Shown here one piece after another: positions 36,843 to 47,899 of a stretch of DNA of 64,000 nucleotides. The notes under the pieces were generated by a model, which saw nothing but the letters and a program-made list of their open reading frames with translations, ran no database searches and had not been told where the DNA came from. Location of the stretch: contig JANTQA010000045.1 of the NCBI GenBank assembly GCA_027625915.1, forward strand, positions 558,001-622,000, in the 5' to 3' direction. Made by a program: the position numbers and the translations under genes. Position 1 is the stretch's first letter, and every line of letters starts with the position of its first letter. The DNA comes from Anaeramoeba flamelloides. Taxonomy: Eukaryota; Metamonada; Anaeramoebidae.

Positions 36843-37287
36843 CAGCCGTTCCAAGGCTACCATAAAATTTTAAATAAAACAAAATTGAGTTTTCTATTCT
36901 GATTTTCCATTTTCAAAAAATTCCGAAATAAGAGTTATTATTCAAAAAAAATTTCAATATATGAGCTATTATTCAAATTTTTGAAACATCAAAAAAAAAA
37001 AATTCAAGATCCTGTGAAACTTCAATATTATCAGTCCAAAAAAGCCAAAAAATATATCAATATTTACTGATCTTTAAAAATTGTACCTTTTTTGAACATT
37101 ATTTTTAAGTACTTCAAAATCTTCAAATTGTTTTTTTTTGATGTTTCAAAAATTTGAATAATAGCTCATAGATTGAAATTTTTTTTGAATAATAACTCTT
37201 ATTTCGAAATTTTTTGAAAATAGAAAATAAGAATAGAAAACTTAATTGTGTTTTATTGAAAATTTTATGGTAGACTTGGAAAGACTG
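36843..37287. mobile_element. 445-bp fold-back element, TA target
   Basis: Starts CAGCCGTTCCAAGGCTACCA after TA (36841-36842); ends with the inverse of CAGTCTTTCCAAGTCTACCA before TA (37288-37289). The inverted arms continue for about 170 bp with few differences (CATAAAATTTT, GTTTTCTATTCT, AATAAGAGTTATTATTC, GAGCTATTATTCAAATTTTT). CAG ends and the TA duplication are the signature of Tc1/mariner-type MITEs. The 69-codon minus-strand frame at 37123-37332 is part of the arm. Confidence 0.8.
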
Positions 37288-37557
37288 TACATTAAAAACA
37301 AAATCATGAAATTTATGTAAAAAACTTTTCAACGAGGAAATAATAGAACATATCGATCATTTATTATAGGACGGCCCATTCTAGAAAGAAAATACAATAA
37401 TTCGGATTAAAGAATTAATTCAGATATTCATAAATAAATAAGTAAATAATAATAATGTTTGGAATATATATTTATTAGTTATCTTATCATTCATTAAGGA
37501 GAAAGAAAATTATGACTCTTTTTTGAAATGTCTAAATAAAAAATTACAAATTAGGAA

Positions 37558-38170
37558 CGTGCCGTCAAGTGCCGTAGAGTGAGGTAGAGTGCCTAACGTT
37601 TCTTTAGTATTATCTATTTCATTTGTGAAGTATTCTAGGTTTTTTTGATGTTTTCTATATTATTTGTAAAGTGTTCTAGATTTTTTTTTTTACTTTTTGA
37701 AATAAACCGAAAATTTATTAAAATTTTCTGTTTATTTCAAAAAGTAAAAAAAACATACAGTCAGTTTCACTTTTAAGGCACAAACTTTCAACGAAATTTA
37801 AGGCACAATAAAAATCTCAAATTAAGGCACAAAATTTGGAATTTTTTTTTTTTACAATTTATTTTTACTTGAATTTGAATTTTGTGCTTTAATTTGAGAT
37901 TTTTATTGTGCCTTAAATTCCGTTGAAAGTTTGTGCCTTAAAAGTGAAACTGACTGTAACGAAAATCAATCGAATTTCTATATAAATAGAAAACTCAAGA
38001 AAGCCTAACAGCACTTTTCAATAATTCAATATAATAGAGAAAAATCTTATATTTTGCTCTATTCTTTTAAATTCTGGAAAAGTTAATAGTTAGTTTTTTA
38101 AATTTTGGATATAAACGAAAAATTATTTAATTTTCGGTTTACTTCTTAAATTTAAAAAAATCTAATGATT
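37558..38170. repeat. array of short hairpin modules
   Basis: A GTGCC-rich block (CGTGCCGTCAAGTGCCGTAG then AGTGAGGTAGAGTGCC, 37558-37593) is followed by a hairpin with stem TTTTTTTACTTTTTGAAATA (about 37681-37752), a complete CAGTCAGTT MITE (37758-37956), a TTTTAAATTCTGGAAAAG half module and another hairpin (about 38095-38160). The same modules recur at 47.9-48.1 and 54.9-55.7 kb. Confidence 0.6.
37758..37956. mobile_element. TA-flanked CAGTCAGTT MITE, full copy
   Basis: 199 bp between TA (37756-37757) and TA (37957-37958). Each arm starts CAGTCAGTTTCACTTTTAAG and carries three AAGGCACAA motifs at about 24-25 bp spacing. The arms meet at a T/A-rich centre with TTTTACTTGAAT. Confidence 0.9.
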
Positions 38171-38549
38171 ATAAGAGAATAAGTAATACCCCCCAGACAA
38201 AATAGATAATAATAATTATAAATAATCTATTTATCTAAATCTTGTAAAAATTATGATGATTTCCCTAATTTTTTTTTGGTTTTATACTGAAAATCAATAG
38301 AACTCCAAAATAAATATTGAATATGTAAAGAATCTAATAACTAATAGGATATATTTGATACCCTCTTCATTTTATAAATATATTGATTTTGTTCTCTCTT
38401 ATCTTTTATATCTAAAAAAAAATTAAAAAAATTTTCGATGGTAAAAATTGGTAAATCAAATTTATATATGTTAAAAAGAGTAGGGATTTTAGAATATTAA
38501 AATAAGCATTATATGTTTAAACTTAAAATATTGTTGATTTATATGTAGT

Positions 38550-39235
38550 TAATTGTTGTTTCTGTCAAAGACATACCAAAAAAATTTTGAAATATCAATT
38601 ATTTTCTATATTATACCTTTGAAGAATAAATAAAAAATAAGTAGAATAATATCATCATGGATTCTTGATATGAGTATGGAGGAAACCCAATTAATCAATA
38701 TATTTGTATAAATTGAAAAACTGAAAATTCTCGGGTATATCATTAAAAATATATCAGTTTTATTTTGATCCTATACTAATATTTGAATAATAAATAGGAA
38801 ACAAAATTTCACTTCATTTTCAATACTTTTCCCATTAAATCAAGTCACCAAACGAAGTGTGTTGACATTTGTTATCTCTACCTGAAAAAAGAAATGAAAA
38901 TGAAGTGTAAATTTTACAAATTTATTATTTAAATCTCTGTATCAAAAATCAAATAAAAGACCAATACCAAAAAATTATAATTGTTCTAGAACAATTTTCA
39001 CTACTTCAATAGCATTAGAATAACATTTTTTTACTTAAAGGTTATAATTGACTATTAAAACTGAATATTGTTTCACAAAGAAAAAAAAGGAAAAAAAAAA
39101 AAACAAAAATGTGAAAAAACGATTTCAATTTTGACAATTTCCCAAATAATTTTTTTCTTCTAATATATTCATTTAAACAGTTTAATTAAAATTTATCCAT
39201 TACACCCAGACCTCTTTGACTATAAAATAGTTTTA
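38550..39235 (-). mobile_element. CAGTCAAAGGGGCCC-family element, inverted copy
   Basis: Follows 35555-36263 in reverse orientation, with worn ends (TTTCTGTCAAAGACAT on the left, CCTCTTTGACTATAAAATAG on the right) and the nested palindrome (TTTCACTTCATTTTC ... GAAAATGAAGTGTAAA at about 38810-38912). Confidence 0.7.
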
Positions 39236-39614
39236 TTTTTTTATTTTCAAAACAATATTCAATAATTTCTTAAAAAAGCTATCAAAAAGTCTAACTGTAA
39301 CATAATTAAAAAAAGGGAAATTAATTAAATAAATAAGACAATTCTTTAATTGGTTTTCATTTTTGCGGAAATATTATTATTATCAAAAAAGAATTTATTT
39401 TTAAATAGAAACAATGGGTATCTGTTTGGCTAGTAATGATATCTCACTTAATTTTTTATTTTCAATTTATGAATAGATATATTTTAAAAGAGAATATTAT
39501 TTAAAAATAAAAAAAAAAGCTACACTTTTTTGGAAATACCTTGAATAATTCGTTTTTTTTTTCATTCAATTTGGGACATAAGATTGAATTTGAGAATACT
39601 AAGTGAATTGAACA

Positions 39615-40516
39615 CAGCGAGTTCCACTTTTAAGACAGAAACTTCCAATAAAAATTAGGTCATAAAAAAACCTCAAATTATAGAAAATTTTTCCAGATTT
39701 TTTTTACACAACTTATTCTACGAAACTTTAATGTGTATTATTCTGCTTATTTCTTATTTTTTTTCAAATATCAATTATTTTTATTAATTGACCTTTGAAG
39801 AACAAATAAGAAATAAGTAGAATAATACATACCAGAGAATACTTGATATATGTCTGTAAGAAAACTAATTAATCAATAAATTTACTTAAAAATATAAAAA
39901 CATAATTTTTTTATTGTCCCAATAGAGAAAAACAACAATGTTCGTTTTGACCTTATACTGACATTTGAAAAATAAATAGGAAATAATTTTCACTTCATTT
40001 TCCATACTTTTATTTTCGAAATCAAGTCCCCAAACGAAGTCTGTTGACATTTGGTCTCTATTTGAAAAAGGAAACGAAAATGAAGTGAAAATTTTTTACA
40101 TTTATTAATCAAAAAAGATGAACAAAGATCAAATTAAATTCCAATAGAAATCAATATGATTTCTCAACAATCATTTTCATGATTTCAATAACCTTAGAAT
40201 AACACATTTTTACCAAGTGACTATTGATCTTGCAATAAAAAAAAATTTTGCAACTTAATTAGGTGTGAAAAAAAAAATCGAAAAAACAAAAATGTGCAAA
40301 AATGTGAAAAAATGATTTCAATTTTGGAAATTTCCAAAATAAATTTTTTCTTCTAATATACATGCAAAACCTTTAAACATATATATTTCACTCATTACTA
40401 TTGGGCGTCTTTGACTGAAAAATAGTTTAGAATCGGAATTTTGTGCCTTAATTTGTGATTTTTTTTTCTGCTTTATTTTTATTGAAAGTTTGTGTCTTAA
40501 AAGTGGAAATGGGTTT
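39615..40516. mobile_element. CAGTCAGTT MITE split by another element
   Basis: The left arm (GAGTTCCACTTTTAAGACAG, 39615-39720) and the right arm (TTTTGTGCCTTAATTTGTGA to CTTAAAAGTGGAAATG, 40430-40516) are the two halves of one MITE. They are separated by a CAGTCAAAGGGGCCC-family element of about 710 bp. Confidence 0.7.
39721..40429 (-). mobile_element. CAGTCAAAGGGGCCC-family element nested in a MITE
   Basis: The right end GTCTTTGACTGAAAAATAGT is well kept; the left end is rearranged (GTGTATTATTCTGCTTATTT repeats a block normally at the other side). It carries the nested palindrome at about 39985-40095 (TTTTCACTTCATTTTC ... GAAAATGAAGTGAAAA). Confidence 0.65.
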
Positions 40517-42254
40517 AAATATCCTTTCTCAGATATCATAGTAATTATAATAGAAAAAGTTGTTATAGTTGCTTTTAAAGTCCAAAAAATTAAAATTTTA
40601 TCTCAAATTCAATAAGGAAGAATGATCTATATCTCTCGAATTTTCATTTTCAATCGATTTTGCAAAGATCGTTATTTTTTTTCATGTAATAAATGGTAAA
40701 ATTTTTTAAAAACCTGAAATTAAAAATTTTCATTTATCATTTGGAAAATGAAGGTAAGGGATTGGTTTATTTTAATTTTCAGTTTGAATTTTTATCTTAA
40801 TGTAATTGAATTTAAAATCTTGGAAAACTAAAACTATTTTCTTGGGTAATAACGAAATTAGAAAATGATATAAGTTCTGGTTTTATTTGTTCTGCCAATA
40901 TCTCGTTCTGAATTAAAAGATTCTCTTCAAATTAGAATTAATGGGCTGTCTTTGGTAAATAGAGACTTTGTCATTCGGTACGATTCTTAAAAGATCCAAA
41001 TTAAGAAAGCATATTTTTTTTTTGTTGTCCCGAGGGAAGTTGAGTTTGATTAATTTATCAAATTCTTCAATAAATGAAAGGAAGGGAATAATTCCGTGTT
41101 AGTTATGACAATTGTTTATATTCATTCCAACTCAACCCTGAAAAGTTTAAAGACATAGAAATTTGTTATATTTTATAAAATTGTGTTTTATGGAATAGAA
41201 AACTCAATTTCGATCATATACTGCTATTTTCCAATTAAAAAATAAAAATTTTTATTTCAATTTCCAAAATGATTATTATTTATTACGTTACAACAAAATT
41301 AGCAGAGTAAAAAATTTGTCTTAGAGTTAACTTAGGGTGTTTATATTATTGTCTAAAAAAATCATTTATAAACGATGTTGTAAAGATCTTTGGGATTTTC
41401 TTCAGATTATAAACTAGAAAAATATTTTAGAAGGTGAACTAAAAAAAATTTTCATTTTTTAATTGGAAAATAATAGTAATATGAAAAAATTTCAATTTTT
41501 GTTACATCATTAGAAATTTTTTATTTTTTTTAGGGAATCAACAAATCCAAAAATTGAATTTCAAAAGAAAAGAAATCACAAAAATCACAGAAATCACAGA
41601 AACTTGCAAGTGTTTTTCAATTATTGCTTGTAAATAATGTTTAAACATTGTGACTTTTGCAATTGTGTAAATTGAAGATCCTCATTAATGCACATTTTTT
41701 ATGAATTTGTTTGTCAATTCCAAAATCCAAAACATTGGATAACATAATTTTTTTCCTTCTATATAAGATTTACATTTTAAGATAAACTTGAATCATCATT
41801 TTACGATTTGTTATACATATGAAAATTTTGAAGAGAAAATCAATTTTTCGATGTCTTTAAATTTTTATGGTAGGGTTGGAACGGCTGTTAACCTAGCAGA
41901 GACATTTTCGGGTTTGTCAGCAAGGACAAATTTTATACTAGAAAATCAATTTTTAGTTCTTAGAAATTCCCATGGAACGGCTATACTAAACTATAATATC
42001 CAAGACAAAATCTTTCAAAAAGAAAGATGCTTTTTTTTCGAAAAAAAAAAAAAAAAAAACAAAAAGCAAACACAAAAAAAAAATTTTGTGATTTGAAGAA
42101 ACGATAAAGACAAGGAGAATTGTCATTCTGAAACTTTATTGTTTTTGATCTATTAAATTAAAAATTGTTTTTTTTTTTATTTTTTTTGTTTGTCAAAATG
42201 AAATAAAAAAAAAATGTTGATCCAAGTTTTAGTAAACATCCTTAATGTTTGGAT
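40517..42254. other. gene-free region with element fragments
   Basis: Apart from the fold-back element, no gene is supported. A 102-codon ATG frame at 41788-42096 overlaps sequence matching the ends of the fold-back family at 36.8 kb (TTTATGGTAGGGTTGGAACG, then GCTGTTA) and finishes in homopolymers, so I treat it as chance. Confidence 0.45.
41215..41483. mobile_element. ~270-bp fold-back element, copy 1
   Basis: The left arm CATATACTGCTATTTTCCAA continuing TTAAAAAAT is matched by the inverse right arm ATTTTTTAATTGGAAAATAA. The interior includes ATAAACGATGTTGTAAAGAT and TTAGAAGGTGAACTAAAA. A direct-orientation partner lies at about 59637-59900. Confidence 0.6.
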
Positions 42255-42866
42255 TTAAAATCTTAATTTTGTGAAAAGCCATTTATTTTTTCCATTTAAG
42301 TATCTATTCAGGAAATAAAATATAAGGATAGTAAAAAAGTTTTTTTTTAAATTTCGAATAAAAAGAAAATATTTTGAAAAGAATTTTAGTTTTTGGTTTT
42401 TAGTTCTTTGTACTTTAGTTTTTTGTTCTTGATTTTGTTCCAAAAAAAGAAAAAGGAGAAATCAAAAAAAAAAAAAAAGATAAAAAAAAAAAAAAGTTCT
42501 TTACTTTTTTGTTAATGCTTTTTTTAATTCTTTTTTCATTTCGCTTCTGGTTGAAACATCACCAAAGAGTTTAAGGTTGGCCTTTTTTTTAGAGACATTA
42601 AGGCTTATGTTATATCTTGTTGGCATTAAATGAGCTTGGTTAACAACCTTAACAAAAGGCTTGACTGTAGATCTTCTTGCTTTTTGTCTTTTTTTCATTT
42701 GTCTGTTGATCTTTTTTGGATAATGATCAATACCAACAACAAGACAATGTGGGAAGTTGTATCCTTTTGGATTGGCCTCGTCCCAGTTTTGAATAACAAC
42801 AGCCTTTCTTCCTGCAAATCTTCCTCTGAGAAGGATAACAGCTTTTTTTTCTTTGTAGATGTTCAT
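42255..42866 (-). CDS. RPL27: 60S ribosomal protein eL27 (RPL27)
   Basis: Large-subunit ribosomal protein. Exons on the minus strand: 42866-42505 and 42303-42255, with a 201-nt GT-AG intron, giving 136 residues, the same as human RPL27. The intron splits the codon for Lys in ALTKK|YLNGKNKWLF. Recognisable blocks are GRFAGRKAVVIQNWD, HCLVVGIDHYPKKI, FVKVVNQAHLMPTRYNI and the C-terminal GKNKWLFTKLRF, which matches the human end GKNKWFFQKLRF. The start at 42866 (MNIYKEKKAVILLRG) gives the family length; an in-frame ATG 57 bases further upstream would add 19 untypical hydrophobic residues. Divergently oriented to eL43, 215 bp away. Confidence 0.95.
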
Positions 42867-43081
42867 TATAAAGTAGAGAAATTGAAAAAAAATGAAACAG
42901 GTATTCTCAATATCAAAACACATAAAAAGGATTGTTTCAAAAGTTAAATCATTATAAAAAGCCTAGTTGTTATAATAAAGTTCTCAGAATTGGTTATTTT
43001 GACAACTCATCATTAATTATTTTGAGCAGAGTATGTTTCATTTTTCTTTTTTTTCTCAACAATTACTAATAATTATTTAAA
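42867..43081. promoter_or_regulatory. shared 215-bp promoter of eL27 and eL43
   Basis: The start codons of two 60S protein genes face away from each other across this spacer, so a bidirectional promoter is likely. It includes TTCTCAGAATTGGTTATTTT and a T-rich stretch ahead of eL43. No consensus box could be identified by eye. Confidence 0.5.
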
Positions 43082-43777
43082 ATGGGCAGAAGAACAAAAA
43101 AAGTTGGTATTACAGGAAAATATGGTCCTCGATATGGCGCTTCGTTGTATGTTTTTCATGACTTTTATCTTATTTGTATTGCAAAAAAAAAAAGAAAAAA
43201 AATCAACTTGCTAACCAATAACAAATAAACTAACCAACCTTTTTTTTTGTATTGTTTTATTTTATGGTTCTAAAAACTTTTTCATTCTTTTAAAAACAGA
43301 CGTAAACAAATCAGAAAAATTGAAGTTGCACAACACTCAAGATTTACTTGTCCATTTTGTGGAAAGGTACTTTTCCTTTTTTTTTCTTTTTTTGTTTGGC
43401 TTCTCTTTTTAACAAAATTCGTGATAATTCCAATTAATTGCTTTAACAAATTCAATAAAATAAAAGGATGCTGTAAAAAGAACTTCATGGGGAATTTGGC
43501 ATTGTACAAAATGTAAACACACAATGGCTGGCGGAGCATACACCTTAAGGTAAAAGTTTTTTAATCTCTTTTCGGATACATTTGAATTCTTTTCTTTTTT
43601 TTTTTGTGAAAATAAAGTGTCTTTCACAAACAAACAATCCAAAAGAAATTTGTTTTTATATTTTTTATTAATAATTATTCCCTTCCTCCTCAACCAATTT
43701 ACTATAACAATAGCACACCTTCTGCTGTCACAGCCAGATCAACTATAAGACGACTTAGGGAAGTTCGTGAAAATTAA
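43082..43777 (+). CDS. RPL37A: 60S ribosomal protein eL43 (RPL37A)
   Basis: Zinc-ribbon protein of the large ribosomal subunit. Exons: 43082-43146, 43300-43366, 43467-43549 and 43714-43777; introns of 153, 100 and 164 nt, all GT-AG; 92 residues, exactly the human length. Sequence begins MGRRTKKVGITGKYGPRYGA; the zinc ribbon is CPFCGK ... CTKCKH (C-x2-C twice, four cysteines at residues 39, 42, 57 and 60), followed by MAGGAYTL and TPSAVTARSTIRRLREV. Three introns in a 92-codon gene is dense. It ends with TAA, shortly before an unrelated 62-codon open stretch. Confidence 0.96.
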
Positions 43778-44394
43778 ATTCTGCTCAAACTCCAACCACT
43801 CTCATGGCCAACATTAATTATTTTGAGTCTTTTGAATTTGGATCCAAGATATTTTTTTTTCAAAGTAACAAATATAAAGTTCAAGCAATCCTTTTAGAAA
43901 CACAAAATATTCCATTTGTTCTTGGAATTTGGTTCTTTGTTCAAACTTTTTTTCAATTGATTTTTGTCAAAAGGAACATAGTGCCTCAATAAATCGATTA
44001 CTTAAATCATTTAAAATCAATCTCATTTTTCGAGCCCATAAAGCTATATATTTTTCTTTTTCTTTTTATTTTTAATTATATTGATTTTTTGTTTTCATTA
44101 AAGATCATTTACAAATATAAAAATTAAGGTTTTTGTTTTCTGTGTCTCTCAAAAAGAATCCCGATAATTAATTAACAAAGAAAAATTGAATTATTAACGA
44201 AGAAAATTTACTAGTTTTTATTTCTTAAGGGTCTAGTCGTTTACCGTGAATATACTCCATACTCAAGGGGTGACCCGAGACCAAAAAGAGTATGTGAAAT
44301 AGCACTTATTTTGGTTGACAAAATTCAAATAACAAAAAAAAAAATTCCATAGGATCTCTTTGACAAAAAATTCAACCAAGAAAAATAAGTTTAA
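43778..44394. other. 3' flank of eL43
   Basis: Contains an open stretch of 62 codons (43804-43992) beginning 27 bp after the eL43 stop. It has fairly mixed composition but no recognised family, and it is most likely 3' UTR. Nothing else is seen. Confidence 0.35.
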
Positions 44395-45770
44395 GGGAGT
44401 AGCCACGGTAAAGGAAAATTTTTCACTTTTTTGCAATTCTGAAGAGGATCAGAAAATAACATTTTTTACTTTGGTTGTAACTCATTGATTTTTATTATTT
44501 AAAGTACTTCATTCATTAGATTTTTTAAATTTTTTTTTCAGGTCTCAAAGAAATTGTCACAATAGAATGTTGAGTTGAATTGCAAAAAATAGTGTTTTGA
44601 AAGTTGAATAACTTTTCTTTTATCCTTCTCTCAACATTCTATTGTGGCATTTAATTTTTTCATTTTTTATTTTTTCATCATTTTTGAGATTTTTTTAATC
44701 CTGACAAGATAAAGCAATTAGAAATATTTTTTTATTAGTGACATTTGGGATTAATGGATTTTGTTTAAAATGAACAACAACATTACAATTGAAAGAATCA
44801 TAAAAGGAAACATAAATGGGACTTAAATAGCTAGAAGAATTCCAAAATTAGAATAATTAAGTCAAATTATTACTTATTAGGATTTTAAATCATTGCGTTT
44901 AGTGGAATTGGAGAAGTGAATATGATTATATGTTATCAAAGTTTAAAACACAAAATAGCCACAAGTTTTATTCAAAAAATCTGAAATTATCTTCTCCCAA
45001 AAAAAAACTAAACCCCATTCCAAAAATTTGGACATATCAGAAAATCAAAAATAGGAAAACAAAAACTCAATTTATTATATTTTCCCAAACATAATATAAA
45101 ACCATATTTAAATAACATAGTATTAATGGTTTTTTTAAGTAACCATTTTCATCCAAATATAAGAAAACAATATAAAATAAAAAATCAAAACAAGTGTACC
45201 CCAAAAAAAATGGAAACGAGCTGAAATGAAAGAGTTTGAACAAAAAATATATTGGTAGATTTGTTAAAATTACACCAACAATGGTTGATCGATCAAATGA
45301 TAAGATACCATGCACAGGTTGTATGTGGATTTTTCAATTTTTGAAACTCAACACTAACCATCTATCAACCATCTATAAAAAAAATTTTCAGATCTAACTA
45401 AACAGATTAAGTAACTGAAAAATTGGAAATGAAAACAAAAACAAAAAAAGACAAAAAAATGAAATAGTTTGTTGAATTAAAATTAATTTCGAATTGGATG
45501 TAAATCATGCTATTGTTATTTTTTCAACTGTTTAAAATGTGTCCAAATTAATGGAATTAAGTTTATTTTAATAAAAAAATAATAATAAAAAAAACTATTC
45601 TATCAATATAATCTCAATTTTTTTTATTGTTGAACATTACTAAAAAAAAAATATCAAATAATTTTTTTAAAAAAATTTTTAGAGAATCTACGATCACACG
45701 CCACTAATATAAAATGTTCTTATCTCATCTCTCTCAAATTTTTATCATGTCTTATAGTGTAGCTACTCCC
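44395..45770. mobile_element. 1,376-bp element flanked by TTAA
   Basis: The left end GGGAGTAGCCAC is preceded by TTAA (44391-44394); the right end GTAGCTACTCCC is followed by TTAA (45771-45774). A 4-bp TTAA duplication is the hallmark of piggyBac-type elements, although the GGGAGTAGC end is not a textbook piggyBac end. There is no transposase frame; the 82-codon minus-strand frame at 45067-45315 is low in complexity and is not supported. It holds an internal hairpin (44553-44653). Confidence 0.65.
44553..44653. repeat. perfect hairpin, CACAATAGAATGTTGAG stem
   Basis: CACAATAGAATGTTGAG near 44557 and its exact inverse CTCAACATTCTATTGTG near 44631 bracket about 60 nt containing GAAAGTTGAATAACTTTTC, which is itself palindromic. 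It could be a small element nested in the TTAA-flanked one or its own internal structure. Confidence 0.6.
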
Positions 45771-46021
45771 TTAAAAGAGTTCTCAATTTCAAAAAATCAA
45801 AATTTTAAAAAAAAATTCATCTTTTCTCATTTTCTCAATCCAAATGGTTAAATTTCTTTAATTTAAAACAAATAGCTTTATTGAATTTATAAATCAATTT
45901 AATTCCATTTAATCCAATTTGTGGTTATTTTGTAACCCTATAAATTTGACCAAGTATGGGTTATGTAATATTCTTACAATAAAAATAACTCATTTGAAAA
46001 ATGAAAAAAAAGAAAAAAAAA

Positions 46022-46192
46022 ATCACCGAGATCTCAAAAAGTGCCAAAGAGAGACACTCCAAAACTGACATAGCTGTTTTCAAAATTGTATATTCTAACC
46101 ATTCTAATATTGGAAATTGAGTGTCGCTCTTTGGCGCTTTTTTCTAAAAACGTCCTCATCTTTCGTTGTTGATTTTTTAAGATCTCGATCAT
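46022..46192. repeat. short fold-back, GTGCCAAAGAG stem
   Basis: AAAAAGTGCCAAAGAGAGAC (46036-46055) pairs with GTCGCTCTTTGGCGCTTTTT (46123-46142) with two mismatches. An outer pair, CGAGATCTC at 46028 and GATCTCG near 46180, suggests a larger unit with a short insertion in the right arm. Confidence 0.55.
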
Positions 46193-46499
46193 ACATCATA
46201 TGGTTGGTTGGTTTTTGATTGGTGTTAGGTCCTCATAAAAAAATTACTAAAAAGTTATTTTCCATTTGAGAAAAAAAATTTTCACCATAATGACTCGACC
46301 CAAAAATAGAAAAAAAATATACAAAAATCATGAAAAATTTTTTCACAAAAAGAAATTTATCATCAATGTTTTTAATTAAAATGGGAATAACCCAAATAAA
46401 AAAGAAAAAGAAAAAAAAAGAAGTTCAAAATTAATGATCAATTTTTAATTTTTTCTTAAAATAAAAAAAGAATTATTATTGTTTTTTAAATCTCCAAGA

Positions 46500-47480
46500 A
46501 ATAGGGTTCCAAGTCAAAATTACTTTGGAGAGGCTGAAAAAAACATCTAGTAAAGAAATTAAAATTTTTAAAAATTATTTAAATCAAAAATTAAGTTTAA
46601 TAGATGAAATTATTATTCAATTAGGATCAAAAGTAATATAGACAAAATAACTCTTTTTCAAATAAAAGGGCACAGGAATTTTCAAGAATTATAAATAATT
46701 GAATCACATTAATTGTAGTATCATTCCAAAATATAAAAAATACTTCAAAACCTAAAAAAAACAACCTCAATTAAATATTAAAAACCCATTCAAACAAAAC
46801 AATAAAAATTAAAATTAAATATTTTAAAAATTGGTCTGCCCTTTTATTTGAAATGAGAAATCTTGTTTTGTAAATTGTAAGGAAAAAAATTATCAAATCA
46901 ATAACAACCTTTGAATACGTTATATTGGGAAAAAGTTCTTTACATTTTATTGATAACTCTTTACGTGTCAAACTTTCGTTCTTTAAAGTCTCATTTTACA
47001 GATTAAGCCACAATTCATCAGGTCTTTTTGTTGGAATTGTATTTTTCTATATTTTCTCTTTTCTTTGTTCCATGGAATCAATCCAATAATGACCTTTCTT
47101 AATTCATATATGTAACTCATCCAAAATCAAACTTAAACTTTTTCCATTTTTATACTGACAAATTATTTCCATATTGTTTTCTTCTTTTCTTGTTTTTTCA
47201 TTTTCCAACTGTTCAATATCCAAAAATCAAAAAACCAAAAATGAAAAAATGAATAATTAAAAATTCAAATGAAAATAACCAATAAGTAATTATCTTATTA
47301 ACAATCGAATTCAATGGTATCGATGATTTGAGAGGTGTGCCCTTTTGTTTGAAAAAGATTTTAGTTGTATCAAAAGATTTTAAAAAATTAAAACAATTAG
47401 GTATTAATTTCGAGAAAATTTCGCATAAAGTTTATATTTTAAAAAAATCTAAAGAAACTTCTAATAATGATAAATAATTA
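46500..47480 (+). pseudogene. possible gene fragment split by the TIR element
   Basis: Left of the element (46509-46640) the plus strand reads protein-like for about 44 codons (FQVKITLERLKKTSSKEIKI ...). Right of it (47342-47478) it does so again for about 45 codons (KKILVVSKDFKKLKQLGINF ...), ending TAA. These could be two parts of one decayed gene interrupted by 46653-47357. No family is recognised and the link is an inference. Confidence 0.3.
46653..47357 (-). mobile_element. ~705-bp TIR element with decayed frame
   Basis: The left end TCTTTTTCAAATAAAAGGGC then ACA is inverted at the right end (TGTGCCCTTTTGTTTGAAAA then AGA), about 23 bp with one mismatch. A third partial end (CTGCCCTTTTATTTGAAA) lies at about 46837-46854. 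On the minus strand between about 47260 and 46855 there is one long protein-like frame with a few stops, including ELWLNL and LTRKELSIKCKELFPNI; it may be the remains of a transposase or DNA-binding protein, family unknown. Confidence 0.5.
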
Positions 47481-47899
47481 TTGATTAATTATTCTCTGAT
47501 TCAATAACTTGAAAATTAAATTGTTCAAAATTTTTTAGATGAAGTCAATTTAAATATAGGCTCCAAATTTTTAATTTTGAAATAAAAACTTTTGGATATT
47601 TAAAGATTTGGAGTGATTCATGCATTACTGGAACATGTAAAATAAACAGAAACCCTCTAATTCTAATTAATAAAACAGGATTCAAATATTAAAATATGGT
47701 AATTATAGTAAATAAAAAAAAATTCAAATAAAAAATAAATTTAAAAAATATATCTCTGCCTTATTTAGAAAAATTTAATAAAATTCAAGTAACGATAAAC
47801 CAATAAAAAAACTGGATTCCAAAATATTTAATTGAAATATAAAAAGAAATAGATAAATGCAGTTAAAATGAATTATTGAATTCCAAGTGTTGGTGGCGT

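Noticed and set aside
41788-42096. 102-codon frame
   Set aside because: It overlaps sequence resembling fold-back element ends and finishes in A-tract lysines; no independent support.
43804-43992. 62-codon frame just after eL43
   Set aside because: Probably 3' UTR; hydrophobic T-rich composition and no known family.
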